Shown here in pieces: positions 17,658 through 26,610 of a stretch of DNA of 64,000 nt (position 1 is its first letter; every line of letters starts with the position of its first letter). This stretch comes from Streptomyces endocoffeicus (GTDB lineage Bacteria; Actinomycetota; Actinomycetes; Streptomycetales; Streptomycetaceae), in contig NZ_JAERRG010000024.1 in NCBI RefSeq assembly GCF_016741935.1, positions 62,001 to 126,000 on the forward strand. The letters run 5' to 3'. Made by a program: the position numbers and the translations under genes. The notes below the pieces were generated by a model. The model did no database searches, was not told where the DNA came from, and worked only from the letters and a program-made list of their open reading frames with translations.

Positions 17658-18113
17658 ATGAACACCCCCACCATGCTGCGCGCGCTGCCCGCCGATCACC
17701 GGCAACGGCTCATGCACATCCCCCGGGAAGTGTCCTTCCCTGCGGGAACGCGCCTCTTCGACGAAGGTGCCCGCGCGGACCGGTTCTGGATCCTCCGCAC
17801 CGGCTCGGTCGAGCTCGACACGCGGGTGCCCGGTCGGCGTACCGCCGCCATAGAGACTCTGGGTGCAGGCGAACTCCTCGGCTGGTCCTGGCTGTTCGCA
17901 CCGCATGTGTGGCATCTGGGTGCCACCGCGACGACACCCGTGCGGGCCTACGAATTCGACGCCACCGCTGTCCGCTCCATGTGCGGTGACGACCCGGATC
18001 TCGGCCGGGCCGTCACCCAGTGGGTCGGCGAGGTGCTCGCCCACCGCCTGCGTTCCGCCAGGACCCGGCTGCTGGACCTCAACGCACCGTACGGCGCCGG
18101 CGGCGCCGTCTGA
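17658..18113 (+). CDS. Cyclic-nucleotide-binding-domain protein without a DNA-binding domain
   Basis: 151 residues, filled by one Crp-type beta-roll: REVSFPAGTRLFDEGARADRF, WILRTGSVEL and the phosphate-cassette-like LGAGELLGWSWLF. No helix-turn-helix follows, so it is not a Crp/Fnr activator. It may bind a nucleotide or act as a small regulatory partner. The ATG at 17658 follows GGGAGGCAGG. It converges with the DevR-like gene (19-base gap). Its promoter region carries a 20-bp tandem repeat and a pair of DevR-like boxes. Confidence 0.82.
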   Translation: MNTPTMLRALPADHRQRLMHIPREVSFPAGTRLFDEGARADRFWILRTGSVELDTRVPGRRTAAIETLGAGELLGWSWLFAPHVWHLGATATTPVRAYEFDATAVRSMCGDDPDLGRAVTQWVGEVLAHRLRSARTRLLDLNAPYGAGGAV

Positions 18114-18132
18114 GCGGGCGAGATCTCGGTCT

Positions 18133-18825
18133 TCAGCGCCCTTCCCGCCGCCGTCGGCCCTGGGCCTGGGTGGCGATGACCGCGGCCTGGATACGGCGTT
18201 CCACGCCAAGCTTGGCCAGCAGACGGGAGATGTGGTTCTTCACCGTCTTCTCGGCCAGGTACAGCCGCTGACCGATCTGGCGGTTGGTCAGCCCCTCCCC
18301 GACCAGAGCCAGGATCTCGCGCTCCCGTTGCGTCAGGCCGGGCAGAGCGTCGGGCCGCTCCTGCCGCTGACCGCCGCGCAGCCGGGCCATCAGTCTGGTG
18401 GCGGCGCTCGGGTCGAGCAGGGACTGGCCGTCGGCCATGGTGCGTACCGCGGACACCAGGTCCGAGCCCTGGATCTGCTTCAGGACGTACCCGGAGGCGC
18501 CCGCCATGATCGAGTCCAGCAGGGCCTCCTCCTCATCGAAGGAGGTCAGCATCAGGCAGGCGAGTTCGGGCATGCGCGAGCGCAACTCCCGGCACACGGA
18601 CACGCCGTCACCGTCGGGCAGGCGAACGTCGAGAATGGCCACCCGCGGTCGCAGCGCGGGCACGCGGACCAGGGCCTGTCGCACCGTCCCGGCCTCACCG
18701 ACCACGCTGATGTCCGGCTCGTCGTCGAGCAGATCGCGCACACCACGCCGTACCACCTCGTGGTCGTCCAGCAGAAAGACCCGGATGGGGTTGCCGGGGC
18801 CGGGCCGTTCGCTGTCCGCCGCCAT
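18133..18825 (-). CDS. devR: DevR/NarL-family response regulator
   Basis: 230 residues. The receiver domain has FLLDDHEVVRRG, the phospho-Asp near residue 65 in AILDVRLPDGDG, TSFDEEEALL and YVLKQI. The C-terminal LuxR-type HTH is LTQREREILALVGEGLTNRQ, then a recognition helix in AEKTVKNHISRLL. This layout is that of DevR/DosR, partner of a DevS-type kinase such as the one at 12829. It probably activates the genes that carry GGGNC-N4-GNCCC sites. The ATG at 18825 follows a GGGAG site. A strong palindrome about 98 bases upstream suggests autoregulation. The symbol is by family resemblance. Confidence 0.9.
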   Translation of the reverse strand: MAADSERPGPGNPIRVFLLDDHEVVRRGVRDLLDDEPDISVVGEAGTVRQALVRVPALRPRVAILDVRLPDGDGVSVCRELRSRMPELACLMLTSFDEEEALLDSIMAGASGYVLKQIQGSDLVSAVRTMADGQSLLDPSAATRLMARLRGGQRQERPDALPGLTQREREILALVGEGLTNRQIGQRLYLAEKTVKNHISRLLAKLGVERRIQAAVIATQAQGRRRREGR

Positions 18826-18922
18826 GGATTGCTCCCTGTAGGTTCCGCGTTCCGTCGATGCCCGATCGCGTCGGGATCGGGCACCGAACCGAGATCTTTC
18901 GCGCATTCGGGCCGAAGTACCA

Positions 18923-18936
18923 GGGCCGGTCGGCCC
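18923..18936. promoter_or_regulatory. DevR-like box upstream of the DevR-like gene
   Basis: GGGCCGGTCGGCCC has perfect 6-bp arms around GT. It lies between the stop of the MFS gene and the start of the regulator and is the strongest palindrome of the set, probably an autoregulatory site. Confidence 0.6.
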
Positions 18937-18992
18937 CATTCCGCCTACGCCGCCGGGCCGGGCACGGTGTGGCAAAGGCGTCGGGGCCGGTG

Positions 18993-20558
18993 TCAGTCCG
19001 TGGCCGGGAAGCGGCGCGGTGCCAGGAACAGCAGGACCAGGAACGCCAGCGCCGCCGCGCAGCCCGCGCCCAGGTACACGGTGCGGACGGCGTCCGAGAC
19101 GGCCCGCCGGGCCACCTCCGGCGCGGTCCCGGCGTGGAGCGCCCGGGTCACCGAATCGAGGTCGCCCATGCCCACGAGCCGCGCTGCCAGCACCCCGTTG
19201 ACGATCGCGCCGAAAACCGACGCGCCGATCGTCTGGCCGGTCTGGCGGCAGAAGAGAACGGAGGCGGTGGCCGTACCCCGCTCCGACCAGCCCACCGTCG
19301 ACTGGACGCCGACCATGAGCGGGAGCTGGAACAGTCCGAGCGCGGCGCCCAGCAGCAGCATCAGGACCGTTGGCTGCCAGGCCTGGCCCGGGTACGGCAG
19401 GAGGGGGAAGGCGAACAGGAGCAGTGTGGCCGCGCCGATGCCGAGCATCGCGGTGTTGCGGATGCCGATGCGCCGGTAGACGTGCTGGCTGAAGGAAGCC
19501 GAGACGGGCCAGCTGAGCGTCCACACGGACAGGACGAATCCGGCGGCCACCGGTCCCAGGCCCAGAACCGACTGGGCGTACGTCGGGAGGAAGAGGCTCG
19601 GGGCCACCGTCACCAGGCCCAGCGCTCCGAGGGCGAGGTTGACGGCGGCGATGGGGCGCCGACGCCACACCCAACCGGGCATGATGGGCTCGCGAGCCCG
19701 CCGTTCGACGACGACCACGAGCGCGGCGAGCGCGAGTCCGGTGGTGAACAGGGCGAGCGAGGGGACCGACAGCCACGGCCAGGCCACCCCGCCCTGGACC
19801 AGCGCGCTGAGCAGCACTCCCCCGCAGGCGAAGACCGCGCACGCACCCGCCCAGTCGATGGGCGGCCGGTCGGCCGGCCGGTGGTCGGGCTCGTGGAGGT
19901 GGCGGACGACGAGCCACAGCACCACCACGCCGACCGGCAGGTTGACCAGGAAGATCCAGCGCCAGTCGGCGTACGCGGCGAGGACGCCGCCGAGAGCCGG
20001 GCCGGCGATCGCCGACACCGCCCAGACCGAGGAGAGTCGTGCCTGGATCTTGGGCCGCTCCGCCAGGGGGTAGAGGTCGGCGGCGAGCGTCTGCACCGTG
20101 GCCTGGAGGGCACCGCCGCCGAGTCCTTGTACGACGCGGAAGGCGATCAGCGCCACCATGTTCCAGGCAGTGGCGCACAGCAGGGAGCCGAGCAGGAAAA
20201 TGGCCGCGCCCACGATGAGCACTGGTTTGCGACCGAAGATGTCCGACAACTTGCCGTAGACGGGCAGGGAGACCGTCACGGCGAGCAGATAGCCGGAGAA
20301 CAGCCATGAGAACGCGGAGAAGCCGCTGAGGTCGCCGACGATCTGCGGAACGGCGGTGGAGACGACGGTGGAGTCGAGCGCCGCCAGCGCCATGGCCAGC
20401 ATGAGAGCGACGACGACGGCACCCCGCTTCCTGGGCGGGGCGTGCTCCGTCGCCTGGTCACGTACCGCGGGCTGGGTGCTGCCCGTCCCGGGGTCTTCTG
20501 GGGTGAGTGGTGTCGGCCCGGTGTGGGGATGCCCGCGTCCGTCGGCCGCCCTGGTCAT
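18993..20558 (-). CDS. MFS drug/solute exporter, DHA2 (EmrB/QacA) type
   Basis: 521 residues with about 14 hydrophobic segments. LDSTVVSTAVPQIVGDL is the first-segment motif of DHA2 exporters, YGKLSDIFGRKPVLI the loop 2-3 motif, and GPALGGVLA the motif C of antiporters. A proton-driven exporter of toxic compounds is expected; the substrate is unknown. The gene diverges from a LysR-type regulator that probably controls it. No DevR-like box is in their spacer, so it may be unrelated to the redox genes around it. Confidence 0.9.
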   Translation of the reverse strand: MTRAADGRGHPHTGPTPLTPEDPGTGSTQPAVRDQATEHAPPRKRGAVVVALMLAMALAALDSTVVSTAVPQIVGDLSGFSAFSWLFSGYLLAVTVSLPVYGKLSDIFGRKPVLIVGAAIFLLGSLLCATAWNMVALIAFRVVQGLGGGALQATVQTLAADLYPLAERPKIQARLSSVWAVSAIAGPALGGVLAAYADWRWIFLVNLPVGVVVLWLVVRHLHEPDHRPADRPPIDWAGACAVFACGGVLLSALVQGGVAWPWLSVPSLALFTTGLALAALVVVVERRAREPIMPGWVWRRRPIAAVNLALGALGLVTVAPSLFLPTYAQSVLGLGPVAAGFVLSVWTLSWPVSASFSQHVYRRIGIRNTAMLGIGAATLLLFAFPLLPYPGQAWQPTVLMLLLGAALGLFQLPLMVGVQSTVGWSERGTATASVLFCRQTGQTIGASVFGAIVNGVLAARLVGMGDLDSVTRALHAGTAPEVARRAVSDAVRTVYLGAGCAAALAFLVLLFLAPRRFPATD

Positions 20559-20613
20559 CGCGGAGTGCCTCCTTCATTGGCTGGGTCTGCGTTTCCATCG
20601 TTGTGACCCCCGC

Positions 20614-20636
20614 ATCAATTTAGGAAGCGAATTGAT
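20614..20636. promoter_or_regulatory. LysR-type operator candidate
   Basis: ATCAATT-N9-AATTGAT is a perfect inverted repeat in an AT-rich island between the divergent MFS and LysR genes. LysR regulators bind such T-N11-A-like dyads next to their own gene. Confidence 0.55.
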
Positions 20637-20686
20637 ACAATAATTCTCATTGTGAATCGTGATAAGACTGCTTAACATCGGGGCCC

Positions 20687-21643
20687 ATGGTCTTTCCTCC
20701 AGAGCAAGTGCGAACATTTCTCGCGGTGGCACAGTCGTTGAGCTTCACTCAGGCCGCGGCGGCGCTGGGCCTCGGGCAACCCACGGTGAGCCAGCACATT
20801 CGCAAGCTGGAGCAGGCAGTGGGGCGGCCGTTGCTGGTCCGGGACACTCGCAGCGTGGTGTTGACCGTCGATGGGGAAGCCATGGTCGGCTTCGCCCGTT
20901 CCATCCTCGCCGCACACGCCCAGGCAGCGGACTACTTCACCGGCACAGGGGTGCGAGGCCGGTTGCGCTTCGGAGTGACCGACGATCTCGCATTGACCCA
21001 AGTGCCGCGGATCCTGCGGGATTTCCGGCACCTCAACCCCGGTGTCACCTTGGACCTCACCGTCTCCCAAGGGGTACATCTGCAACGCAGAGTGGAATCC
21101 GGCCACGTCGACGTCGCCTTCGTCAAGACGAACGCCGGAGACGGGCGAGGCCGGCTGGTGCGCCGGGACCGGCTGGTCTGGGCGGCGGCCGAGGGAACCG
21201 GCCTGCGGTGGGATGAGGAACGGCCGGTGCCACTCGTCGTGTACCAAGCCCCCAGTCCCAGCCGGGACCTGGCCGTGCAAGCACTGGAGCAGGCGGGCAT
21301 CAGGCACCGCGTGGTCTGCACGGCGCGCGGGGTCAACGCCGTCCTCGCCGCCACCCGCGCCGGGCTCGGCCTCGGGATCTTTGTCCGCAGCCTCCTGCCG
21401 AGCGATCTGATCGAGCTCCCCGGCAGCGTGGGCCTGCCCGAACTCGGCGAACTCGACCTCGTCCTGATGACCAACCCGCACGCCCCCGCCGAACCTGTGG
21501 AGGCATTGACCACCGCCATCCTCGCGCACACCGACCGCATCCGCTCCATCCACGGCACCCGCCGCTGGCCGGCCGAGCCGGGGCGTACGGGAGCGGCGGG
21601 AACCCGCCCGGAGAGAACGGGCACGCGGCCGGGCTCGTCATGA
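20687..21643 (+). CDS. LysR-family transcriptional regulator
   Basis: 318 residues. The N-terminal winged HTH reads FLAVAQSLSFTQAAAALGLGQ, then TVSQHIRKLEQAVGRPLL. The co-inducer domain follows from about residue 90 (RLRFGVTDDL). The protein ends with a low-complexity Pro/Arg/Gly tail. It probably represses or activates the divergent MFS exporter in response to the exported compound or a related effector. A palindrome lies in the 128-base spacer. Confidence 0.9.
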   Translation: MVFPPEQVRTFLAVAQSLSFTQAAAALGLGQPTVSQHIRKLEQAVGRPLLVRDTRSVVLTVDGEAMVGFARSILAAHAQAADYFTGTGVRGRLRFGVTDDLALTQVPRILRDFRHLNPGVTLDLTVSQGVHLQRRVESGHVDVAFVKTNAGDGRGRLVRRDRLVWAAAEGTGLRWDEERPVPLVVYQAPSPSRDLAVQALEQAGIRHRVVCTARGVNAVLAATRAGLGLGIFVRSLLPSDLIELPGSVGLPELGELDLVLMTNPHAPAEPVEALTTAILAHTDRIRSIHGTRRWPAEPGRTGAAGTRPERTGTRPGSS

Positions 21644-21847
21644 GTCCGGCCGCGTCCTTCGCCCGGTGTTTGAGCTGGGCGTCCGACAGCCGCGCGGTGA
21701 GCGCCGATCCACCCATGCCCTGCCCGGCAGCCTCGTCGCACCACAGATCGGCCTCGGATACGCCCCCCACCGGCCGGTCCTGCTCGTCGAGCACGGGCAC
21801 GAAGGTGAGGCGTCCCGTGCCCCGCCCGACCACGCGCGGGCGGTATG

Positions 21848-21882
21848 GGGCCGGTCGGCCTCGCTCAGGGGACCTGGGGCCC
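21848..21882. promoter_or_regulatory. DevR-like box pair upstream of universal stress protein 1
   Basis: GGGCCGGTCGGCCT (21848-21861) is the DevR-gene box with its last base changed; GGGACCTGGGGCCC (21869-21882) fits GGGNC-N4-GNCCC exactly. The pair starts 21 bp apart and ends 61 bases before the ATG. Confidence 0.6.
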
Positions 21883-21942
21883 ATCCCGCCGCCCCCTCCC
21901 CCACGAGAGGGTGGGAGCGCGTCCCGGAAGGAGGTCCGCACC

Positions 21943-22830
21943 ATGCCCCGTACCGTCACCGTCGGCCTGGACGGTTCACCCGAGAGCCTCGCCGCGGCGG
22001 ACTGGGCGGCCCGCGAGGCCCAGCGCCGCGAACTGCCGCTGAGCCTCGTCCACGCCCTGGACTGGCACTCGTTCACCTACGCGCCACTCACCGGAGTCGA
22101 GTCGCTGACCCGATGGGCCGAGCGCCTGCCGAGCGACACCGCGGCGCGGCTGCGACGCGACCACCCGGGCTTACGGATCGTCCATGAGCAGGTCGCCCGC
22201 GAACCGGTACCGTCGCTGCTGGCGGCCGCCGAGAACTCCGAGTTGCTGGTTCTCGGCTCACGGGGCTTGAGCAGGGTCACCGGGATTCTGGTCGGCTCCG
22301 TGGCGCTGTCGATCGTGGCCCGGGCAGAGCTGCCCGTCGTCCTGGTACGGACCGGCGGGGGCGGCCGGGGCGACCACCGGACCGGCCCGGCCGTCACCGC
22401 CTCTCGGGCCCGCGCGCGCCGCGATGTCGTACTGGGGCTCGACCTTCGGCGGCCCGCCGCCCCGGTGCTGGAGTTCGCGTTCGACGCCGCCGCCCGCCGG
22501 GCGGCGGCACTGCGTGTCATCCACGGTTGGGGCCCGCCCTCGGCCTCCGGCTACCCGGTCCCCTTCGGCACCGGAAAGTCCGCTCAGGTCGCGAGCGAGC
22601 TGACCGACGTACTCCGCCCGTGGCGGGCGAAGTTCCCCGGCGTCGAGGTGAGCGAGCAGACCGTGGTCGGCAGCCCCGCGGGGCACCTGGTGGACGCATC
22701 GGCCTATGCCGCCCTGGTGGTCGTCGGCCGCTTCGCCCACGGCCCGCGGCCCGGCCCGCGCGTCGGTCCGGTCACCCACTCCGTACTGCACCACTCCTCC
22801 GCGCCGGTGGCGGTGATCGCGCACGGCTGA
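21943..22830 (+). CDS. Tandem-domain universal stress protein 1
   Basis: 295 residues, two Usp domains. Domain 1 begins MPRTVTVGLDGSPESLAAADW and has the ATP-binding loop GSRGLSRVTGILVGSVALS (G-x2-G-x9-GS). Domain 2 (from about residue 160) ends with GPVTHSVLHHSSAPVAVIAHG and is more divergent. Actinobacterial two-domain Usps are typical DosR-regulon members that help survival without growth. The ATG at 21943 follows GGAAGGAGG. It is followed by a paralogue at 23096. A box pair in the promoter links it to the DevS/DevR pair. Confidence 0.9.
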   Translation: MPRTVTVGLDGSPESLAAADWAAREAQRRELPLSLVHALDWHSFTYAPLTGVESLTRWAERLPSDTAARLRRDHPGLRIVHEQVAREPVPSLLAAAENSELLVLGSRGLSRVTGILVGSVALSIVARAELPVVLVRTGGGGRGDHRTGPAVTASRARARRDVVLGLDLRRPAAPVLEFAFDAAARRAAALRVIHGWGPPSASGYPVPFGTGKSAQVASELTDVLRPWRAKFPGVEVSEQTVVGSPAGHLVDASAYAALVVVGRFAHGPRPGPRVGPVTHSVLHHSSAPVAVIAHG

Positions 22831-23095
22831 CCCCCGTCGGGAGGCAGCCGCGCAGCCGACGCCTTTCCTGGCCGTCCTTCGCAGGGAGCCCGTCCATGCA
22901 CAGAACCATGCCGCACACCGTCCTCGCCTCCGCCCCGCCGACGCCGGCTCCGAGCACACTGCGGACGCGGGTGCGGCTCGCTGGGGCGCCGGGGAGCACC
23001 CCGCCTACGCCCATCCGCCCGACGACCGTCGAGCGATGGATCTCCCAGGCGCGGAACAACCGCTGCATACCCCTTCACCCGCGGAGGTACCTGTG

Positions 23096-23971
23096 ATGCT
23101 TCGCCCCGTCGTCGCCGGGCTCGACGGCTCCCCCGAGAGTTTCACCGCGGCCAACTGGGCGGCCCGCGAGGCCCAGCGCCGCCAACTGCCGCTGAGCCTG
23201 GTGCACGCCTGGCTCTGGCAGGCCGGCGATCTGCCCGCTCCGGACAGCGAGGACACCGTGGGGCACTGGGCGCAGCGCATCCTGCGCGACGGCGAGAAGG
23301 AACTGAGCGGTCGCTACCCGGACCTTCCGCTCACCGCCGAGCAGGTACCCACCACGGCCGTCACAGCGCTGCTGGAGCGGGCGGAGGGCGCCGAGATGCT
23401 GGTGCTCGGCTCGCGCGGGCTCAGCGCCCTCACCGGCTTCCTGCTCGGCTCCGTCGGCCAGCAGGTACTCGCCCGGGCGACGTGCCCGGTGGTGATGGTG
23501 CGGGCGAACGAACGGTCCGCCGCCGAGCGACCGGGCGACGAGGTCGTCGTCGCGCTCCAGAACCTGCCGGAGGCCCCCGGGCCGCTGCTGGACTTCGCCT
23601 TCGCCGCGGCTTCCGCACGCAGGACGACATTGCGTGCCGTACACGTCCGCAAACTGCCTGCGTCCGACTACGGGTACGGCCTCGCCGCAGGACCCGTCGG
23701 CTACCTCGACGGCGACCCGGAGGCCCGGGTGAACCTGGAACTGGAAACGGCTCTGGAACCGTGGCGGAAGAAGTACCCGCGGGTCACGGTGGAACGCACG
23801 ATCGATCTCGCGTTCGTGGCCGGGGCCGTGCTGCGGGCCACCGCCGAGGCCGGACTCCTGGTGGTCGGCCGCCGGACACACCGTTCCGCCCTGGGGACAC
23901 ATATCGGCCCCGTCACGCACGCGGTGCTCCACCACTCCACCGTTCCGGTGACCGTCGTACCGCACGGCTGA
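23096..23971 (+). CDS. Tandem-domain universal stress protein 2
   Basis: 291 residues, a close paralogue of the upstream gene: the N-terminal VVAGLDGSPESFTAANWAAR is nearly the same, and domain 1 has GSRGLSALTGFLLGSVGQQ for nucleotide binding. The second domain ends GPVTHAVLHHSTVPVTVVPHG. The start follows GGAGGT; GTG at 23093 precedes the ATG directly. The 265-base gap after the first Usp gene shows no clear DevR-like box, so it may be read through from the first gene or use another promoter. A strong hairpin lies downstream. Confidence 0.9.
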   Translation: MLRPVVAGLDGSPESFTAANWAAREAQRRQLPLSLVHAWLWQAGDLPAPDSEDTVGHWAQRILRDGEKELSGRYPDLPLTAEQVPTTAVTALLERAEGAEMLVLGSRGLSALTGFLLGSVGQQVLARATCPVVMVRANERSAAERPGDEVVVALQNLPEAPGPLLDFAFAAASARRTTLRAVHVRKLPASDYGYGLAAGPVGYLDGDPEARVNLELETALEPWRKKYPRVTVERTIDLAFVAGAVLRATAEAGLLVVGRRTHRSALGTHIGPVTHAVLHHSTVPVTVVPHG

Positions 23972-24116
23972 AAGCCGGCTCCCCGCGCCCGGCCGGGGCT
24001 GCCCGTCGTCACCGGCGAGGTGACGATCGTCAAGGCGGCCGCCGCCCAGTCGAGCGCCCCTGGTCGGCCACGTCCGCCCTCCTGGCGGGTCGATCGCACC
24101 GGCCCGGTTCCGGGAC

Positions 24117-24149
24117 CGTGGCGAGGGCCCGCTCCGGGCCCTCGCCACG
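24117..24149. terminator. Strong bidirectional hairpin terminator
   Basis: A perfect 15-bp stem (24117-24131 and 24135-24149) with a CTC loop lies between two convergent genes, the second universal stress protein and the membrane protein. It could serve both. Confidence 0.85.
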
Positions 24150-24184
24150 TCCACGCGCTCGGTCTCATCGACGGTCCCGAACCT

Positions 24185-24754
24185 CTACGGTCGGATCGAC
24201 CCCGTCGGCGCTTTGCCACGGCGCACGGCGTGTCCCCGGGCCGCGTCGACGATGGCGAGGACGAGGAACAGGCTGACGACGCCCGCCGCGGTCAACGCCG
24301 CAGCAGCCGTGCGGCCCGGGTTCGCCGGCCCCGTCCACAGGACCGCGACAGCCACCGCGGTCGCCACGATGAGTCCGGGCAGCAGCCATACCAGGAAAGC
24401 GCGGCACCGCGAGGAGGCGGACCGGACCGGGGTCCCGTATCCCCAGGCCGCCCAGTGTCTCTCGGTCTCCCGGAGTTCGCGTGCTCGGTGAACACGGGAC
24501 CCGGCGGCCAGCGCCGTGGTCACGGCCGCGCCCGCCGCGGCCACGACACCGATGACAGACCAGGACACCGGGGTGAGAAGCAGCGGCGCGAGAAGCGCGA
24601 CCGTGCCCCAGACGGTGAGGCATCCGGCCGCGGCGATCCGGCGGGACAGCGGTCGGTCGTCTCGGGCCCGTATGTCCGCCACCGCGGGCAGGGACCAGAC
24701 GCACCCACCGACGCAGGACACCGCGGCAGCCAGCGCGAGGACGGCATGGGACAT
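24185..24754 (-). CDS. Small integral membrane protein of unknown function
   Basis: 189 residues with about four hydrophobic segments, starting MSHAVLALAAAVSCVGGCVW; a basic, Arg-rich C-terminus would face the cytoplasm. No family is recognised. The ATG at 24754 is preceded by GGAGGAG. It follows the cytochrome oxidase gene by 60 bases on the same strand, so it is probably in its operon and may assist or accompany that subunit. Confidence 0.65.
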   Translation of the reverse strand: MSHAVLALAAAVSCVGGCVWSLPAVADIRARDDRPLSRRIAAAGCLTVWGTVALLAPLLLTPVSWSVIGVVAAAGAAVTTALAAGSRVHRARELRETERHWAAWGYGTPVRSASSRCRAFLVWLLPGLIVATAVAVAVLWTGPANPGRTAAAALTAAGVVSLFLVLAIVDAARGHAVRRGKAPTGSIRP

Positions 24755-24814
24755 GGCGCTCTCCTCCATCGAACACCTGGACATCGGCAGGGGCGTCGGA
24801 CCGTGGCGGTCCAC

Positions 24815-26491
24815 TCACCGCCGCGCGGCCTCGAGCTCGCGGATCTCTGGATGGTGCAGATCGAAGGCCGGGGATTCACTGCGTATCCGGGGCAGCCACG
24901 AGAAGTTGTGCCGTGGTGGCGGGCACGAGGTGGCCCACTCCAGGGAGCGTCCGTATCCCCATGGATCGTCGACCTCGACCTTCTTGCCGTACCTGGCGGT
25001 CTTCCAGATGTTGTAGAAGAACGGCAGGACCGAAAGACCGAGCAGGAACGAGCCGATGGAGGACAGCGTGTTGAGAGCGGTGAAGCCATCGGCCGCCAGG
25101 TAATCGGCATACCGGCGGGGCATGCCTTCGGCCCCCAGCCAGTGCTGCACAAGGAAGGTGAGGTGAAATCCGACGGTGAGGGTCCAGAAGGTGATCTTTC
25201 CAAGTCGTTCGTCGAGCATCTTTCCGGTGAACTTCGGCCACCAGAAATGAAATCCGGCGAACATCGCATAGACGACGGTGCCGAACAGTGTGTAGTGGAA
25301 GTGCGCGACGACGAAGTAGGAGTCCGATACATGGAAGTCCATAGGCGGCGACGCCAGGATCACACCGGTCAGGCCGCCGAAGGTGAAAGTGATCAGGAAG
25401 CCGGTGACCCAGAGCATAGGTGTCTCGAAGGACAGTGACCCCTTCCACATCGTCCCGATCCAGTTGAAGAACTTGATGCCGGTGGGAACCGCGATGAGGA
25501 ACGTCATGAACGAGAAGAACGGCAGCAGCACACCACCGGTGACATACATATGGTGGGCCCAGACCGTAACCGAGAGACCGGCGATCGAGATCGTCGCGGC
25601 GATCAGCGAGACATAACCGAACATCGGCTTGCGCGAGAACACCGGGACGACCTCGGAGACGATACCAAAGAACGGCAGCGCGAGGATGTAGACCTCGGGA
25701 TGTCCGAAGAACCAGAACAGATGCTGCCACAACAAGGCACCACCATTGGCCGGGTCGAAGATATGCGATCCGAACTTGCGGTCGCACTCCAGCGCGAGGA
25801 GCGCGGCGGCCAGCACCGGGAAGACAAGCAGAATCAACACCGAGGTCAGCAGTACGTTCCAGGTGAAGATGGACATCCGGAACATCGTCATACCCGGAGC
25901 GCGCATGCAGGTGATGGTGGTGATGAAGTTGACCGCACCCAAGATGGAGCCGAAGCCGGAGAGCGTCACGCCCATGATCCACATGTCGGAGCCGACACCG
26001 GGCGAATGGATGGCGTCCGACAGCGGCGCATACAGAAACCAGCCGAAATCGGCGGCGCCCTGCGGGGTGAGGAATCCGGCCGCGGCGATCAGGGAGCCGA
26101 ACAGGAACAGCCAGTAGGAGAGCATGTTCAGACGGGGAAAGGCCACGTCCGGAGCCCCGATATGAAGCGGCATAATCCAGTTGGCGAAGCCGGTGAACAG
26201 AGGCATCGCGAAGAGCAGCAGCATGACCGAGCCATGCATCGTGAATGCCTGGTTGTACTGTTCGTTGGACATGATCTGGGTCCCCGGGCGCGCTAATTCG
26301 GCCCGCATGACCAGCGCCATCAGGCCGCCGACGAGGAAGAAGACGAAAGCCGAGACCAGATACAGCGTACCGATCCTTTTGTGATCGGTTGTCGTCAGCC
26401 ACTCCACCAGGACACGCCGGCGCGTCGGCGGGGAATCGGCTCCGGGAGCAGCTCCCCTCACGTGGTTCCCCTTGGTACTCATTCCGTCCAC
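24815..26491 (-). CDS. ctaD: Cytochrome c oxidase subunit I, solitary copy
   Basis: 558 residues with 12 membrane helices. Metal ligands are complete: FTMHGSVML for low-spin haem, FFGHPEVYILALPFFG with the CuB His and cross-linked Tyr, VWAHHMYVTG for CuB, and VVAHFHYTLFG for both haems. The proton-path stretch IGAPDVAFPRLN is present. It reduces O2 to water in the respiratory chain. No genes for subunits II, III or IV are nearby, so it is probably an alternative subunit I pairing with proteins made elsewhere. The GTG at 26491 follows GGAGGG; an ATG lies at 26482. A box pair upstream suggests induction in hypoxia. Confidence 0.93.
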   Translation of the reverse strand: MDGMSTKGNHVRGAAPGADSPPTRRRVLVEWLTTTDHKRIGTLYLVSAFVFFLVGGLMALVMRAELARPGTQIMSNEQYNQAFTMHGSVMLLLFAMPLFTGFANWIMPLHIGAPDVAFPRLNMLSYWLFLFGSLIAAAGFLTPQGAADFGWFLYAPLSDAIHSPGVGSDMWIMGVTLSGFGSILGAVNFITTITCMRAPGMTMFRMSIFTWNVLLTSVLILLVFPVLAAALLALECDRKFGSHIFDPANGGALLWQHLFWFFGHPEVYILALPFFGIVSEVVPVFSRKPMFGYVSLIAATISIAGLSVTVWAHHMYVTGGVLLPFFSFMTFLIAVPTGIKFFNWIGTMWKGSLSFETPMLWVTGFLITFTFGGLTGVILASPPMDFHVSDSYFVVAHFHYTLFGTVVYAMFAGFHFWWPKFTGKMLDERLGKITFWTLTVGFHLTFLVQHWLGAEGMPRRYADYLAADGFTALNTLSSIGSFLLGLSVLPFFYNIWKTARYGKKVEVDDPWGYGRSLEWATSCPPPRHNFSWLPRIRSESPAFDLHHPEIRELEAARR

Positions 26492-26610
26492 CGACCCGCA
26501 CCCTCCGCCTCTTTGATCAATTCCGAAACAGCCGGAAAGGGCAACACGCGAGCAAATCGCCGCTCCTTCCGGCTCACAACATGATCATCAGTCCGGGCAG
26601 TGGCCGCACA

